Below, in pieces: positions 16,937 through 25,015 of a stretch of 64,000 bases of DNA. The stretch's first letter is position 1; every line of letters starts with the position of its first letter. The notes under the pieces were generated by a model. That model did no database searches, was not told where the DNA came from, and saw only the letters and a program-made list of their open reading frames with translations. This DNA comes from Tunicatimonas pelagia (GTDB lineage: Bacteria > Bacteroidota > Bacteroidia > Cytophagales > Cyclobacteriaceae), in contig NZ_CP120683.1 in NCBI RefSeq assembly GCF_030506325.1, forward strand, positions 4,539,001-4,603,000, in the 5' to 3' direction. Position numbers and translations under genes: made by a program.

Positions 16937-17626
16937 GGGGTTACGATTAAATTCGTCGCAGGATAAAAATTTTCCTAGATCAAAACGCTGATCTTCAAAC
17001 GTTTCCTCTAAGATTTTGAAGTGCTGGATTCTATCCAATCGGAACGATCGGTAATCTTGCCGTAGACGGCACCACCCTACCACAATCCACGTTTCGTCGT
17101 AACAAAAAATTGCTAGTGGTTCTATCTTACGGCGAGTAGTTGCCTGATTCTTATCTTTATAGTTCAGCTCAGTGATCCTAAAGTTGACGATTGCCATTTG
17201 TATGTACGAAAGTGAGGTGGTCTTTACTTCATCGGCCTTGCTTTTTACCACCAGCATTTTGCTACTTAGCATCTCGCCCTGCGATTGTAAAGTACTCTTA
17301 AATACCGATTTTATTTTCTGTAATGTTTGCTCAAAGTGCTTAATCAATGAATCGTCATTGGTCTTGGCAATTAGTTGTTCCGCCGTAATCAACGCATTCA
17401 CTTCGGCTTCGTTAAACATGATAGGGGCTACGCTATAGCCATCCATTATTGAGTAACCTCTTCCCTCAATGGTGATAATGGGGACACCCGATTCTTCCAA
17501 TTTTTTAATGTCGCGGTAAATAGTTCTTAGACTTACATCAAACTTCTTAGCTAACTCACCCCCGGTCGTTATTCTCTTCGACTTCAGTATGGTGAGGATG
17601 GATAGAAGCCTAGCCAGATGATTCAT
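16934..17626 (-). CDS. HTH-WYL transcriptional regulator (YafY type)
   Basis: A 230-residue regulator: N-terminal winged helix (about 1-60; ARLLSILTILKSKRITTGGELAKKF, SLRTIYRDIKKLEE) and a C-terminal WYL domain (about 140-215; IEPLAIFCYDETWIVVGWC, then YRSFRLDRI). WYL domains sense nucleic acid or small ligands. The gene overlaps neither neighbour, sits 61 bp upstream of the SnoaL gene, and has an inverted repeat 32-46 bp upstream of its own ATG that is shared with the SnoaL leader, so self-control plus control of SnoaL is likely. Confidence 0.9.
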   Translation of the reverse strand: MNHLARLLSILTILKSKRITTGGELAKKFDVSLRTIYRDIKKLEESGVPIITIEGRGYSIMDGYSVAPIMFNEAEVNALITAEQLIAKTNDDSLIKHFEQTLQKIKSVFKSTLQSQGEMLSSKMLVVKSKADEVKTTSLSYIQMAIVNFRITELNYKDKNQATTRRKIEPLAIFCYDETWIVVGWCRLRQDYRSFRLDRIQHFKILEETFEDQRFDLGKFLSCDEFNRNP

Positions 17627-17657
17627 GTTTTTTGTCGGTTAAATTACCAACTGAGTA

Positions 17658-17672
17658 TGACATTTTCTGTCA
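17658..17672. promoter_or_regulatory. Predicted operator of the WYL regulator, autoregulatory copy
   Basis: ATGACA-N5-TGTCAGGGG followed by CTAC, 32-46 bp upstream of the regulator ATG. Same half-sites, spacer and flank as at 16922-16936. Confidence 0.6.
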
Positions 17673-17754
17673 GGGGCTACTCTTTTATTTTCTTGAGAAG
17701 TTAATAATTGAAGACTACTGTTAAAGCAATAGTACGTTCTCACTAGCAGATATC

Positions 17755-17891
17755 AAATCCCCCCAACCCCCTTTTTCTAAGGGGGAGGTGTAGCCTAGTA
17801 TTTTTGATGTGCATAACGAGCGTAGCTCTATTTGTTTGCTATGTCCCCCTTTCGTGAAGGCCCACTGCTGCGTGGGGTAAGGGGGGCATTT
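17755..17891. repeat. Composite C/G-run inverted repeat, decayed
   Basis: Outer arms AAATCCCCCCAACCCC (from 17755) and GGGGTAAGGGGGGCATTT (to 17891) are inverted copies with mismatches, and each arm holds its own smaller inverted copy (CCCCCTTTTTCTAAGGGGG; CCCCCTTTCGTGAAGG). Same family as the perfect element at 26050-26089. A frame translated across it (17721-17912, minus) gives SPLEKGGWGDL-type text, the usual false protein from this repeat. The rest of 17627-17995 holds the regulator leader and nothing else I can name. Confidence 0.65.
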
Positions 17892-17995
17892 GATCTTGCT
17901 GAGAAAATGCACTAATAAACATTAGTATCTGCCAGTCCACTTCAACCAACGAATCCAGTTTAAGTACGTTTTCAATATGCCAAATAGAACTTAGA

Positions 17996-19045
17996 TCACT
18001 TGCCTCGCTGCCGAGATAGCCATCGTTGGTAGGCTGCTTTTCCCTTGGCAAAACCAGCGGCATCGGCGTAGAAGTGATGGGAGCCATCGCCCGCTTCTAC
18101 GTTAAGCACGTAGTATAAGTAGTCAGATGATGCCGGATTAAGTGCTGCTTCCAGTGCTGATTGGCTGGGGGAGCAAATTGGTCCCGGAGGCAAGCCCTGT
18201 ATTCTGCGGGTATTGTACGGATGATCTACCTCGACATCACTCTTATGAATGATTCCATCCCAGCGGTTGAGTAGCTTAGCAATATAAACGTTGGTGGCAT
18301 CAATGCCGAGGGGAATTCCTCGCTCCAGCCGATTATAAATTACCGAAGCAACCAGCGTGCGCTCACTATCTACTTTAGACTCGTTTTCAATGAGGCTGGC
18401 AATAGTAACAATTTCTTGCTTGGTTCTACCCATGTCTTTCGCCAGTTGCCCCCACTCTGGTTGCCAGACTTGCTTAAACTGCTGCACCATCTTTGCAATT
18501 ACAGCTTTAGGGTGCGTATCGATTTCAAAGTCGTAGGTAGTAGGGTAGAGGTAGCCTTCCAGGTTGGTAGCCTGAGGAGCAAAATCTTGGATAAGGCTCG
18601 TGTCATTCATCATGGCTAAGACCTCCTCGGAGGTTAGCGCCGGTTCTACCGGAAATTGGGCAGCAATGCGTTCCGCCATCTCAAACCGCGACCACCCTTC
18701 GGGAATAGTAAGTGCTTTGGAACGTCTTTTTCCGTCCTCCAATGTAGCTAATACCTCTTTCGGGCTGATGGGTGAAGGAAAACGATAATCTCCGGCTTCC
18801 AATTGTAGATCGGTAGCAAACAATCGTAGATATAGTTTAGTAGCCAACGGTGCTTGTATGATTTGGTAGTCTTCCAATTCTTTCAGAATCCGATTGGAAG
18901 CCATTCCCCGCTCAATAGTGATATACTCGGAAGAATAATCGTGCGCTACTGGGGTATCTAAGGCACGCTGTAACCAAAAGTAGCCTCCCGCTAATCCCAA
19001 AATTACCAAGACTAAAAAGAGTAGTATAAAACGAGTCAATTTCAT
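17996..19045 (-). CDS. mltG: Endolytic murein transglycosylase MltG (YceG-like)
   Basis: A 349-residue inner-membrane enzyme that cuts nascent glycan strands and sets their length. One N-terminal membrane helix (LTRFILLFLVLVILGLAGGY), a LysM-like region, then the catalytic domain with IVTIASLIENESKVDSER (catalytic Glu in IENES) and YNRLERGIPLGIDATNVYI, and DHPYNTRRIQGLPPGPICSP, all family marks. The frame stays open to 19105, but the start at 19045 (MKLTRF) is right: it places the membrane helix at the N-terminus, and the promoter at 19075-19106 overlaps the longer version. Confidence 0.95.
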   Translation of the reverse strand: MKLTRFILLFLVLVILGLAGGYFWLQRALDTPVAHDYSSEYITIERGMASNRILKELEDYQIIQAPLATKLYLRLFATDLQLEAGDYRFPSPISPKEVLATLEDGKRRSKALTIPEGWSRFEMAERIAAQFPVEPALTSEEVLAMMNDTSLIQDFAPQATNLEGYLYPTTYDFEIDTHPKAVIAKMVQQFKQVWQPEWGQLAKDMGRTKQEIVTIASLIENESKVDSERTLVASVIYNRLERGIPLGIDATNVYIAKLLNRWDGIIHKSDVEVDHPYNTRRIQGLPPGPICSPSQSALEAALNPASSDYLYYVLNVEAGDGSHHFYADAAGFAKGKAAYQRWLSRQRGK

Positions 19046-19074
19046 AATCGTTTTGGCGTAGATTTTAGCTTGCT

Positions 19075-19106
19075 CAAAGCTAAGAGATGCTATGGGCAAG
19101 TGCAAA
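19075..19106 (-). promoter_or_regulatory. Bacteroidota promoter of mltG (TTTG-N20-TAGCTTTG)
   Basis: On the minus strand: TTTG at 19106-19103, 20 nt, TAGCTTTG at 19082-19075. Both boxes and the spacer match the Bacteroidota consensus. It puts the transcript start near 19068 and decides the start codon of mltG. Confidence 0.7.
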
Positions 19107-19171
19107 CTTACTTTTTGTAGTCTTCCGCAAGAGCACTGCCAATAGTTTTGAGGTAAGCTAAATAATTCCTA

Positions 19172-19486
19172 CTACGCCAGGTTGTAATTCCTTTCTCCTT
19201 CTTTTAGTATGCTGTTTTTGTAAAGGTCTTTTAATGGAAAGCACAGATCAAAATCATTCCAATCCAGATTACCGCCTTTTATCTGATAGGTTTTGAATAG
19301 CTCTTCGTCCAAGTATTTCTTAATAGCCGGATGCATTGCTTGTTCTAAAAAAGGCTTAAAATCCACTAACTTTTGATGCCCATCGCTAAAGAATATACGG
19401 ACAGCAAAGTCACCAATATAATTAGCTCTAACGATACTAAGGGTTTCGCGCTTTTGTACTTCAGAGTATTGCTCAGTAATCTTCAT
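19172..19486 (-). CDS. DUF2442 protein
   Basis: A 104-residue protein with the DUF2442 pattern: SIVRANYIGDFAVRIFFSDG, KLVDFKPFL, then a C-terminal NLDWNDFDLCFPLKDLYKN. DUF2442 proteins are nearly always encoded next to DUF4160 proteins, as here (3 bp apart), and the pair has been proposed as a toxin-antitoxin-like unit; which partner would be the toxin is not settled. Last gene of a three-gene minus-strand unit headed by a nuclease/peptidase fusion. Confidence 0.8.
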   Translation of the reverse strand: MKITEQYSEVQKRETLSIVRANYIGDFAVRIFFSDGHQKLVDFKPFLEQAMHPAIKKYLDEELFKTYQIKGGNLDWNDFDLCFPLKDLYKNSILKEGERNYNLA

Positions 19487-19489
19487 AAG

Positions 19490-19792
19490 TTATAATCTTT
19501 GCGTGACCTTCTCAAAATCTACCTCTCTATGATATACGAAATATTCAACCCATTTGTCTACAACAGCATCAGCATAATGCTCAATAAACTTCTTTAAGTG
19601 GTTTAACTCTTTGCCTTTTAGTGGTTTTCTTCCTCTTATATTAGTGATGACGATTTCTTCAACGATTCCATCCACTACAATAATTTCCGCCTTACTCTCA
19701 AACTCACCGGAACGAGCGTGCACGTGGATAGGCTCATGCTCGTTAGAGTAGAAGAAAATAATAATTCCCAAGTATTCGTATAGCTTTGGCAT
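19490..19792 (-). CDS. DUF4160 protein
   Basis: A 100-residue protein with the DUF4160 marks: IIIFFYSNEHEPIHVHARSG (the EHEPIHVH run is the family signature), AEIIVVDGIVEEIVI and LNHLKKFIEHYADAVVDKW. Three bp separate it from DUF2442 and 24 bp from the upstream fusion gene, so all three share a transcript. The His-Glu cluster could bind metal, but no activity is known. Confidence 0.85.
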   Translation of the reverse strand: MPKLYEYLGIIIFFYSNEHEPIHVHARSGEFESKAEIIVVDGIVEEIVITNIRGRKPLKGKELNHLKKFIEHYADAVVDKWVEYFVYHREVDFEKVTQRL

Positions 19793-19816
19793 TCTTTGCT
19801 TCGGGTAGTCTATAAA

Positions 19817-21097
19817 TTAGATTATTAACTCATCATCGTATTCATCAATAATTTGCCCAATTGATTTTAAACGAGAAATTTCTTCCAGTAGATTCATTTC
19901 TCTCAGTTTATAAATGATAGAAGTTTTGGTTACATTGAAAATGTATGCCAATCGTTCAATTATTTCAAAGAAAGTTCTTTGATTATCATATTGATCGTCT
20001 ACATATAGTTTGCCCCTTCCTAGTCCTCTCTCATCCTGACAGCGCCAAAGCCATGCTAAAATACAGGCTCTAGGCAATACTAATGAAGAAGCAAATTGGT
20101 TTGCTTGCCACTCAATCCAGTTCTTCGGATTCTGTAAATCATATTTCCCAGTTCTGAAGTTCATTTTTGCATCTTCAAAATTCTCATAAGTTGTTTGTCC
20201 TATTTTAAGTTTACTATGTAATATATAATGACCAAATTCGTGAGCAAGAATAAATAATTCTCTTCCGGTACCAACTATTGAGTTGTTGATAGAAATCAGC
20301 TGTTTGTCTCTATTGAAGCTACCTAGTAGCTTTGAGCTAGAAGCTATTTCCGTTACTTTTATTTTGTATTGCGAGTCTAAGTACTTTTTTAGTTTGTTAG
20401 TGCTTAGAGTTCGGCCTTCCTCCATTATATAAGGATCAATTTTAGGAATTTCCCCCTCTGCTATTTTTGTAATTCTATCACGGCTCAATTTGTCTATATT
20501 GTATGAGACGTAATTGCTATTTTCTATTCTTCTAAATGCGCTAAGAATAACAGAGTCTACAAGCTTTTCAAGAGGAATACTATCTTTATTAATAATACTT
20601 TCCTCAAGTGAGGATTTTAAGATTGGAATCTTGGCTTCTATTTTATCAAGGCTAGATTTGTGTAAGATGATTTGATAGTTCTCAGATGACTCTCCCTGTA
20701 CGAACATAATTCCTTCATTTTTGGCAATGTTGTATCCCCCTTCTTGTAAGGGTGCGTTGGTAATAAATATAGCTTTTACATTCAGACCACTGACTTGCTT
20801 AACTTTTGATTGAAACTCTTCTATATCATCAACTGGGATAGACTTTCCGTAATTCTTACATTCAATGAAATATGTGAATGAAGCTCTTTGTGAATTAGGA
20901 GGCCATACCTCAATGCTTAAATCAAAATATATATTCTTTTCACGGGATTTAGAGTAATATCCTTTTTCTTTTCGCCCGTAAATCCTTATGTATTCACGCA
21001 AATGAGGAATTTGAGATTCGTCAATCATACGCTCTACTATTTGCCTAGAACGATTCTCAAAATCGTCTCCTTTCTCTATTGTAGTTCTCTCTGACAT
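19817..21097 (-). CDS. PD-(D/E)XK nuclease fused to an ImmA/IrrE-like metallopeptidase
   Basis: A 426-residue two-domain protein. Residues about 1-135 form an Mrr-like restriction-endonuclease fold: Glu in the first helix (DDFENRSRQIVERM), Asp59 in NIYFDLSIEVW, and ECK at 79-81 in YFIECKNYGKS, followed by VKAIFITNAPLQEGG. After a linker, residues about 215-345 form an ImmA/IrrE (M78-type) zinc peptidase: HEFGHYILH with HEFGH at 286-290 and third ligand Glu329 in WIEWQANQFASSLVLP. A helix-turn-helix-like tail (FNVTKTSIIYKLREMNLL) ends the chain. ATG at 21097 chosen over a TTG two codons earlier. IrrE peptidases cleave repressors, so a peptidase that frees a nuclease response is possible. Heads the DUF4160-DUF2442 unit. 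Confidence 0.85.
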   Translation of the reverse strand: MSERTTIEKGDDFENRSRQIVERMIDESQIPHLREYIRIYGRKEKGYYSKSREKNIYFDLSIEVWPPNSQRASFTYFIECKNYGKSIPVDDIEEFQSKVKQVSGLNVKAIFITNAPLQEGGYNIAKNEGIMFVQGESSENYQIILHKSSLDKIEAKIPILKSSLEESIINKDSIPLEKLVDSVILSAFRRIENSNYVSYNIDKLSRDRITKIAEGEIPKIDPYIMEEGRTLSTNKLKKYLDSQYKIKVTEIASSSKLLGSFNRDKQLISINNSIVGTGRELFILAHEFGHYILHSKLKIGQTTYENFEDAKMNFRTGKYDLQNPKNWIEWQANQFASSLVLPRACILAWLWRCQDERGLGRGKLYVDDQYDNQRTFFEIIERLAYIFNVTKTSIIYKLREMNLLEEISRLKSIGQIIDEYDDELII

Positions 21098-21253
21098 CTT
21101 CAATTCATAGTAGTGTGACTGCTAATTATTTTATATTGATGTATAGTTAGCAACAGCTCACATTATATGATTCATATTAAGAGCAACTTACGAAATACTC
21201 AATCAATCTTCCTAAAGCTTCTCTAGGAAATAGCAACTGAACCATTTAATCAG

Positions 21254-21376
21254 AAGCGCAATCAGGCATTAGCCGAATTGTACGTCTGGCAGTAGGAGTT
21301 TATCCGGGTTGTCAAGATGGCACTCAAAAACGATCCTCAGCTACTGGAAGCTCTTGGTATAGTGGTGGTCAATTAA
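21254..21376 (+). pseudogene. Decayed 3' fragment of a small conserved gene
   Basis: The plus strand reads KRNQALAELYVWQ, a TAG stop, then EFIRVVKMALKNDPQLLEAL and GIVVVN before a TAA. The text on both sides of the in-frame stop is clearly protein-like and resembles the C-terminal region of a hypothetical protein family I associate with Bacteroidota genomes. No start region remains. The rest of 21104-21454 holds the leader of the nuclease/peptidase gene and a word array. Confidence 0.45.
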
Positions 21377-21454
21377 CAATGTGCAGTGAACAGTTAACAA
21401 TGTGCGACTAAATGCAACCCTCTGATTCTAGGAGAGTTTGCACATTGCACCCTG
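21370..21454. repeat. Inverted pair of 7-nt-word arrays (CAATGTGC type)
   Basis: Left arm 21371-21408 holds AACAATG, TGCAGTG, AACAGTT, AACAATG, TGCGACT. Right arm about 21435-21454 contains GCACATTGCACC, the inverse word (GCAATGTGC on the other strand). It abuts the 3' end of the RuBisCO-like gene. Confidence 0.5.
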
Positions 21455-22720
21455 CTATCGGCTCCCGTATAGTTCGATTGCTTGTTGAATTTCTTCGTGA
21501 TCGTTCTGTAGATCGTAGATGGTTTTTCCTTGCATCGCCCCCTCCCAAGCCAGTTGAATACTGCGGACTCCGGCAGCTAGCCCACCAGGATGACCGGTAA
21601 TGCCTCCACCGCAGAGGTACATCAAATCTACGCTTTGAATGGCCTGGTACGTATCATGCGCCTGCTCGGCCCACTGCCCCGACGAGATTACGGGAGTCAC
21701 CGGATAGCCTCCGCCCTGTGGATTTAGGCAAGCTTTGATAGAGCGAAGCACGGATTCGTCGGTTTCGCAGAATTTGTTGCGGATACCGTTGGTGTGAATA
21801 TGATCGGCCCCAGCCAGCGAAAAAATCGTTTGGTAGACTGGAAACTCCAACCCAATGGCTTCGGAGCGAGCGTACAATCCCCAACCGTTACGATGCCCGT
21901 GAATGGGGAGTTGACTGTGCTGGCGCAGTTTGGCAATTCCGCTAACGCCAACCCAGTTGAGGCTCGCCATCACGCAGGTGCCTCCTTTTTGTAAAACGTA
22001 ATCGTGGCGACGGAGCATATCGTCTATATCCCCGCTTAGGTTGAAGGCAAACATCGGCTTTTTACCATGCTGGTCGGCGTAACGATTGATTACGTCCATC
22101 ACCGCATCTACCCGTTGTTCGAAGGGGGAGTGGGGCGAGTCGCCCATTAGTTCATCGTCTTTAATAAAATCTAGTCCCGCTTCAATCAGGGTTTTTACCT
22201 GCTGAGCCGTTTGTTCTGGGCTAAGTCCTACACTGGGTTTAATAATGGTTCCGATGATAGGACGATTATCAACACCAATCAGCTTGCGCGTGCCTAGCGT
22301 GCCAAATTGCGTACCGGGGTAAGCTTGCTGAAATGCTTCGGGTAAGGTAATATCCAGTAATTTGAGGGCAGAAAAAGGAGCAAGTTCAAACAGGTTACCC
22401 GCCACCGTCGCCATTAGGTTAGAAAGGTTGGTACCTACATTCTCTATTGGCCAGGAAAGCGTAATTTTAGCCTGTTGATAAGTAGGATTAGAAACACCTT
22501 TGGGTACTCTCGCGCCCAGCAAGGAAGGTTGAGCTGCTTCGCCCACCACTTCAATACTTTCAATGTGAGCCGCGTGCTTCTCCTTCAGCTCATCTGTCTC
22601 GCCCGGAGTCTTTACAAAAGTACCCGAAGACTGCTCCCCCGCCATAATCTCCGCCGCCCGCTCCAGTGGAAAAGCAGTTTCAATCAGGTAAGTAGCGTGA
22701 ATTGGACGAGAAACGTTCAT
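21455..22720 (-). CDS. RuBisCO-like protein (form IV)
   Basis: A 421-residue member of the RuBisCO large-chain superfamily. Retained: GTIIKPSVGL (Lys161, matching Lys175 of RuBisCO), GLDFIKDDE (Lys187, Asp189, Glu190, the carbamylated Lys and metal ligands), HGHRNGWG (His276-Arg277) and GGGITGHPGG (371-380, phosphate loop). The loop-6 Lys of true RuBisCO (GKMEGE) is replaced by HTNGIRNKFCETDE, so it should not fix CO2. Other form IV proteins act as enolases, isomerases, or as the 3-oxo-isoapionate-4-phosphate transcarboxylase of apiose breakdown. Last gene of an operon with a sugar ABC importer and a Gfo/Idh dehydrogenase, which points to sugar or sugar-acid catabolism. Confidence 0.92.
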   Translation of the reverse strand: MNVSRPIHATYLIETAFPLERAAEIMAGEQSSGTFVKTPGETDELKEKHAAHIESIEVVGEAAQPSLLGARVPKGVSNPTYQQAKITLSWPIENVGTNLSNLMATVAGNLFELAPFSALKLLDITLPEAFQQAYPGTQFGTLGTRKLIGVDNRPIIGTIIKPSVGLSPEQTAQQVKTLIEAGLDFIKDDELMGDSPHSPFEQRVDAVMDVINRYADQHGKKPMFAFNLSGDIDDMLRRHDYVLQKGGTCVMASLNWVGVSGIAKLRQHSQLPIHGHRNGWGLYARSEAIGLEFPVYQTIFSLAGADHIHTNGIRNKFCETDESVLRSIKACLNPQGGGYPVTPVISSGQWAEQAHDTYQAIQSVDLMYLCGGGITGHPGGLAAGVRSIQLAWEGAMQGKTIYDLQNDHEEIQQAIELYGSR

Positions 22721-22848
22721 AGTGTTGTAGCGTTATGGTGTTATAGTACTTAGTGTTATAGAGCTTTAGGGTCAGATCTCAAAATTCAGGTTAACGTAAC
22801 TCAGAACTTTTTAATACTCTAACACTATAACACCAAGCACTATAATAC
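22721..22848. repeat. Inverted pair of 8-nt-word arrays (GTGTTAT type), locus B
   Basis: Left arm 22721-22758: AGTGTTGT, AGCGTTAT, GGTGTTAT, AGTACTTA, GTGTTATA. Right arm 22812-22848 carries AACACTAT, AACACCAA, GCACTATA, the inverse. They could fold into a long imperfect hairpin in the operon transcript between the dehydrogenase and the RuBisCO-like gene. Confidence 0.6.
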
Positions 22849-22852
22849 TACT

Positions 22853-23893
22853 TTAAGAGAATATCGGTTCTTCTAACGTAATGACCTGCTTCATTTTAGC
22901 GGAGCGGTAGCATTCGTAGACGAGTTGTAGCGTTCGGTAGTTATCGATAGCGGTGGTTTCGGGTTTAGTGCCGTTCTGTAGGGCAGTTAGAAAGTCTTGA
23001 TTGATGTTTACCATACTAGAGTGGACTAGGGCGTAGTCGGGGTTAGCCCAATCGTACTTTTTAGGAGTAGCTACTTTGCGATAACTTCTTTCGCGGGTAG
23101 TAACCATAATGCGATAGTTATGATCTAGGCGAACGGAACCCTTACTGCCTTCAATCAGCAGTAAGGTGTGAGGAAAAGCTTCTTTTTCCAGTACCGAGGC
23201 GTAGGACATCTCCGCGTAGCAATGCACGCCACTGTGCATCTCCAGCAATACGTTGGCTACGTCTTCTCCGGAGATAGTTGGATTTACCCGCTGAGTGAGG
23301 CAACGCAGATTAGCCGCTTCGCCAAATAGAAAGCGAACCATATCTAAGGTATGTGAACCAACGTCAGCCAGAATAAACCGATCGAGCTCCGCTAGATTCG
23401 GTTGATTATCAAACACTGGAAAAGCCGAAGTAAAAGTGACCCGCCCCTTAAATGCCTGACCAATTTCGCCGGAGTCTAAGATTGCTTTCACTCGGCGGAT
23501 GGGGGCTTGCCAGCGGAAATTCTCATGAACAAAAAGTGGAACCCCGGCTGCCCGATGAGCCATAATCATCTGCCGGGCGGTATCCATATCAGGCGCAAAC
23601 GGTTTTTGACAGATAGCTGGCAGTTGATACCGGGCGGCTAGCTGGGTAAACTCAGCGTGAGTATCTATAGTTGTGATAATATCCACAAAATCCAACGACT
23701 CCTGCTCCAGCATGTTCTTGGCATCAGTGTAGTAGTTAGAGACACCAAACTTCTTGGCTGTCTGTTGGGCTCTCTCGTCGTCCTGGTCGCACACGGCTAC
23801 TATTTTGGCTCCTTCCAGTTCCTGCCAAGCTGCAATCTGATACTGGGCCCAAAACCCGCAGCCAATCACTGCAAATGATAACTCCTGACTCAT
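22853..23893 (-). CDS. Gfo/Idh/MocA-family NAD(P)-dependent oxidoreductase
   Basis: A 346-residue dehydrogenase. Rossmann opening FAVIGCGFWAQYQIAAW (residues 7-23), Asp at the end of strand 2 (VAVCDQD, suits NAD), CQKPFAPD at about 115 in place of the usual EKP catalytic Lys motif (Lys kept, Glu changed to Gln), FVHENFRWQ, and DVGSHTLDMVRFLFG carrying the family His. It should oxidise the C1 hydroxyl of a sugar taken up by the adjacent importer. D-apiose dehydrogenases belong to this family and pair with RuBisCO-like proteins, but the substrate here is not proven. Lies between the binding-protein genes and the RuBisCO-like gene. Confidence 0.88.
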   Translation of the reverse strand: MSQELSFAVIGCGFWAQYQIAAWQELEGAKIVAVCDQDDERAQQTAKKFGVSNYYTDAKNMLEQESLDFVDIITTIDTHAEFTQLAARYQLPAICQKPFAPDMDTARQMIMAHRAAGVPLFVHENFRWQAPIRRVKAILDSGEIGQAFKGRVTFTSAFPVFDNQPNLAELDRFILADVGSHTLDMVRFLFGEAANLRCLTQRVNPTISGEDVANVLLEMHSGVHCYAEMSYASVLEKEAFPHTLLLIEGSKGSVRLDHNYRIMVTTRERSYRKVATPKKYDWANPDYALVHSSMVNINQDFLTALQNGTKPETTAIDNYRTLQLVYECYRSAKMKQVITLEEPIFS

Positions 23894-23983
23894 GGCTCAA
23901 ATATAGTGATAGAATCCAAGAAGAAAGGGAAAAGCCGAGAAATGGAGGAGTAAAATATCCGATAATCGATAAGATATTTCTGT

Positions 23984-25015
23984 CTAGCGATTTAGAAAAG
24001 GCTGCATGTTTTCGGGAGTGATAGCAAAGGTGCCGGTATTGACGGAGTAAGGTACATTGGCAATGCCTATTGCCTGATCGTTTTTGGATAGCTGGTTGGT
24101 GCTATGTACCATATCGTAGAGGAACTGGGCTCCGTACCAAGTAAATAGCTCGCGTTTTTGGCAAACCAGTTGCTGAATAGCCCCTTCCTCCATCAAAGTC
24201 AACAGCTCGGGTTCGTAGTTAACGGTAGTCACTTTCACTTTACCTATTTTTCCGGCTTCCTTCACCGTTTGGGCGCAGCCAAAGCCACTCATGGGGGTGA
24301 AGGCGCAAAACGCTGATAAATCAGGGTTGGCACTCAGCACATCGGCAGCAATCTTCGCTGATACCTCAGCATTCGCCTGATCGTTGTACTTACCAATCAA
24401 TTCAATATCGGGGTACTGCTTTACTACATCCATTAGGCCGCGGTAGCCGTTTTCCATGTTAGTCATGCCCAGAATACCGAGGTAAACGATCTTGCCCTCA
24501 CCATCAATGAGCTTCACTACTTCCTCACCCATTAGTACGCCCATCTCATACCAGTCAGTGCCGAGGAAAGCATGTCGTTTGCTCTTAGGAATATCTGAAT
24601 CGTAGACGACAGTAGGAATCCCGGCTTCTACGGCTTTATCAATTGCGGAAGCAATGGCTGGATCAGTGCCGTTAATTAATAAGCCGGTGGGCTTGGTGCC
24701 GATGACTTGCTCGATGACCGAGATTTGTGCTTGTATGTCCCATTCAGAAGGGCCGAGGATAGATGTTTTCACTCCCCGCTGCTGTCCCCATTTCTTAAAC
24801 GCTGCTTGGTCGTGATTGACGTACATAGGATAATTAACAATGGTAGTAACCATCACGTACTCCTCGTCCGAATTGACTTCCACCGTCTGGCTAGCAGCTT
24901 GCTGTTCGCGGTACTTCGCACCCTTTTCAGGATCGCAAGCTAGCAGCAGGAGGTTTATCAGTAGAAAGCTGACGCAAGTTCTGAAATGAGAAAGATATCT
25001 ACTACTGCTATTCAT
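23984..25015 (-). CDS. Sugar ABC transporter substrate-binding lipoprotein, copy 2
   Basis: A 343-residue Peripla_BP_4 (ribose-binding type) protein. Lipoprotein signal ending LLLLAC, then DPEKGAKYREQQ. Two-lobe text: GLLINGTDPAIASAIDKAVE, AGIPTVVYDSDIP, VYLGILGMTNMENGYRGLMD. The ATG at 25015 is used; the codon before it is TTG. Its A is shared with the TGA stop of copy 1 (TGATG), so the two are coupled. Nearly every motif is identical to copy 1, so this is a tandem duplication; pocket positions differ in places (FCAFTPMSGFGCAQTV here, VCGFDSNSGPGIGLAI in copy 1), which may change sugar specificity. Confidence 0.93.
   Translation of the reverse strand: MNSSSRYLSHFRTCVSFLLINLLLLACDPEKGAKYREQQAASQTVEVNSDEEYVMVTTIVNYPMYVNHDQAAFKKWGQQRGVKTSILGPSEWDIQAQISVIEQVIGTKPTGLLINGTDPAIASAIDKAVEAGIPTVVYDSDIPKSKRHAFLGTDWYEMGVLMGEEVVKLIDGEGKIVYLGILGMTNMENGYRGLMDVVKQYPDIELIGKYNDQANAEVSAKIAADVLSANPDLSAFCAFTPMSGFGCAQTVKEAGKIGKVKVTTVNYEPELLTLMEEGAIQQLVCQKRELFTWYGAQFLYDMVHSTNQLSKNDQAIGIANVPYSVNTGTFAITPENMQPFLNR

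Noticed and set aside
17721-17912. A 63-codon minus-strand frame
   Set aside because: It is the translation of the C/G-run repeat (SPLEKGGWGDL-type text), a known false-gene pattern.
17996-19105. Longer start for mltG at 19105
   Set aside because: It would lie within the matched promoter and push the membrane anchor away from the N-terminus.
21455-22720. True RuBisCO
   Set aside because: The loop-6 Lys motif is absent and no phosphoribulokinase or small subunit is present, so carbon fixation is not supported.
22721-22848. Possible CRISPR array
   Set aside because: The repeated units are 7-8 nt, degenerate and directly adjacent, with an inverted partner; there are no spacers and no cas genes.
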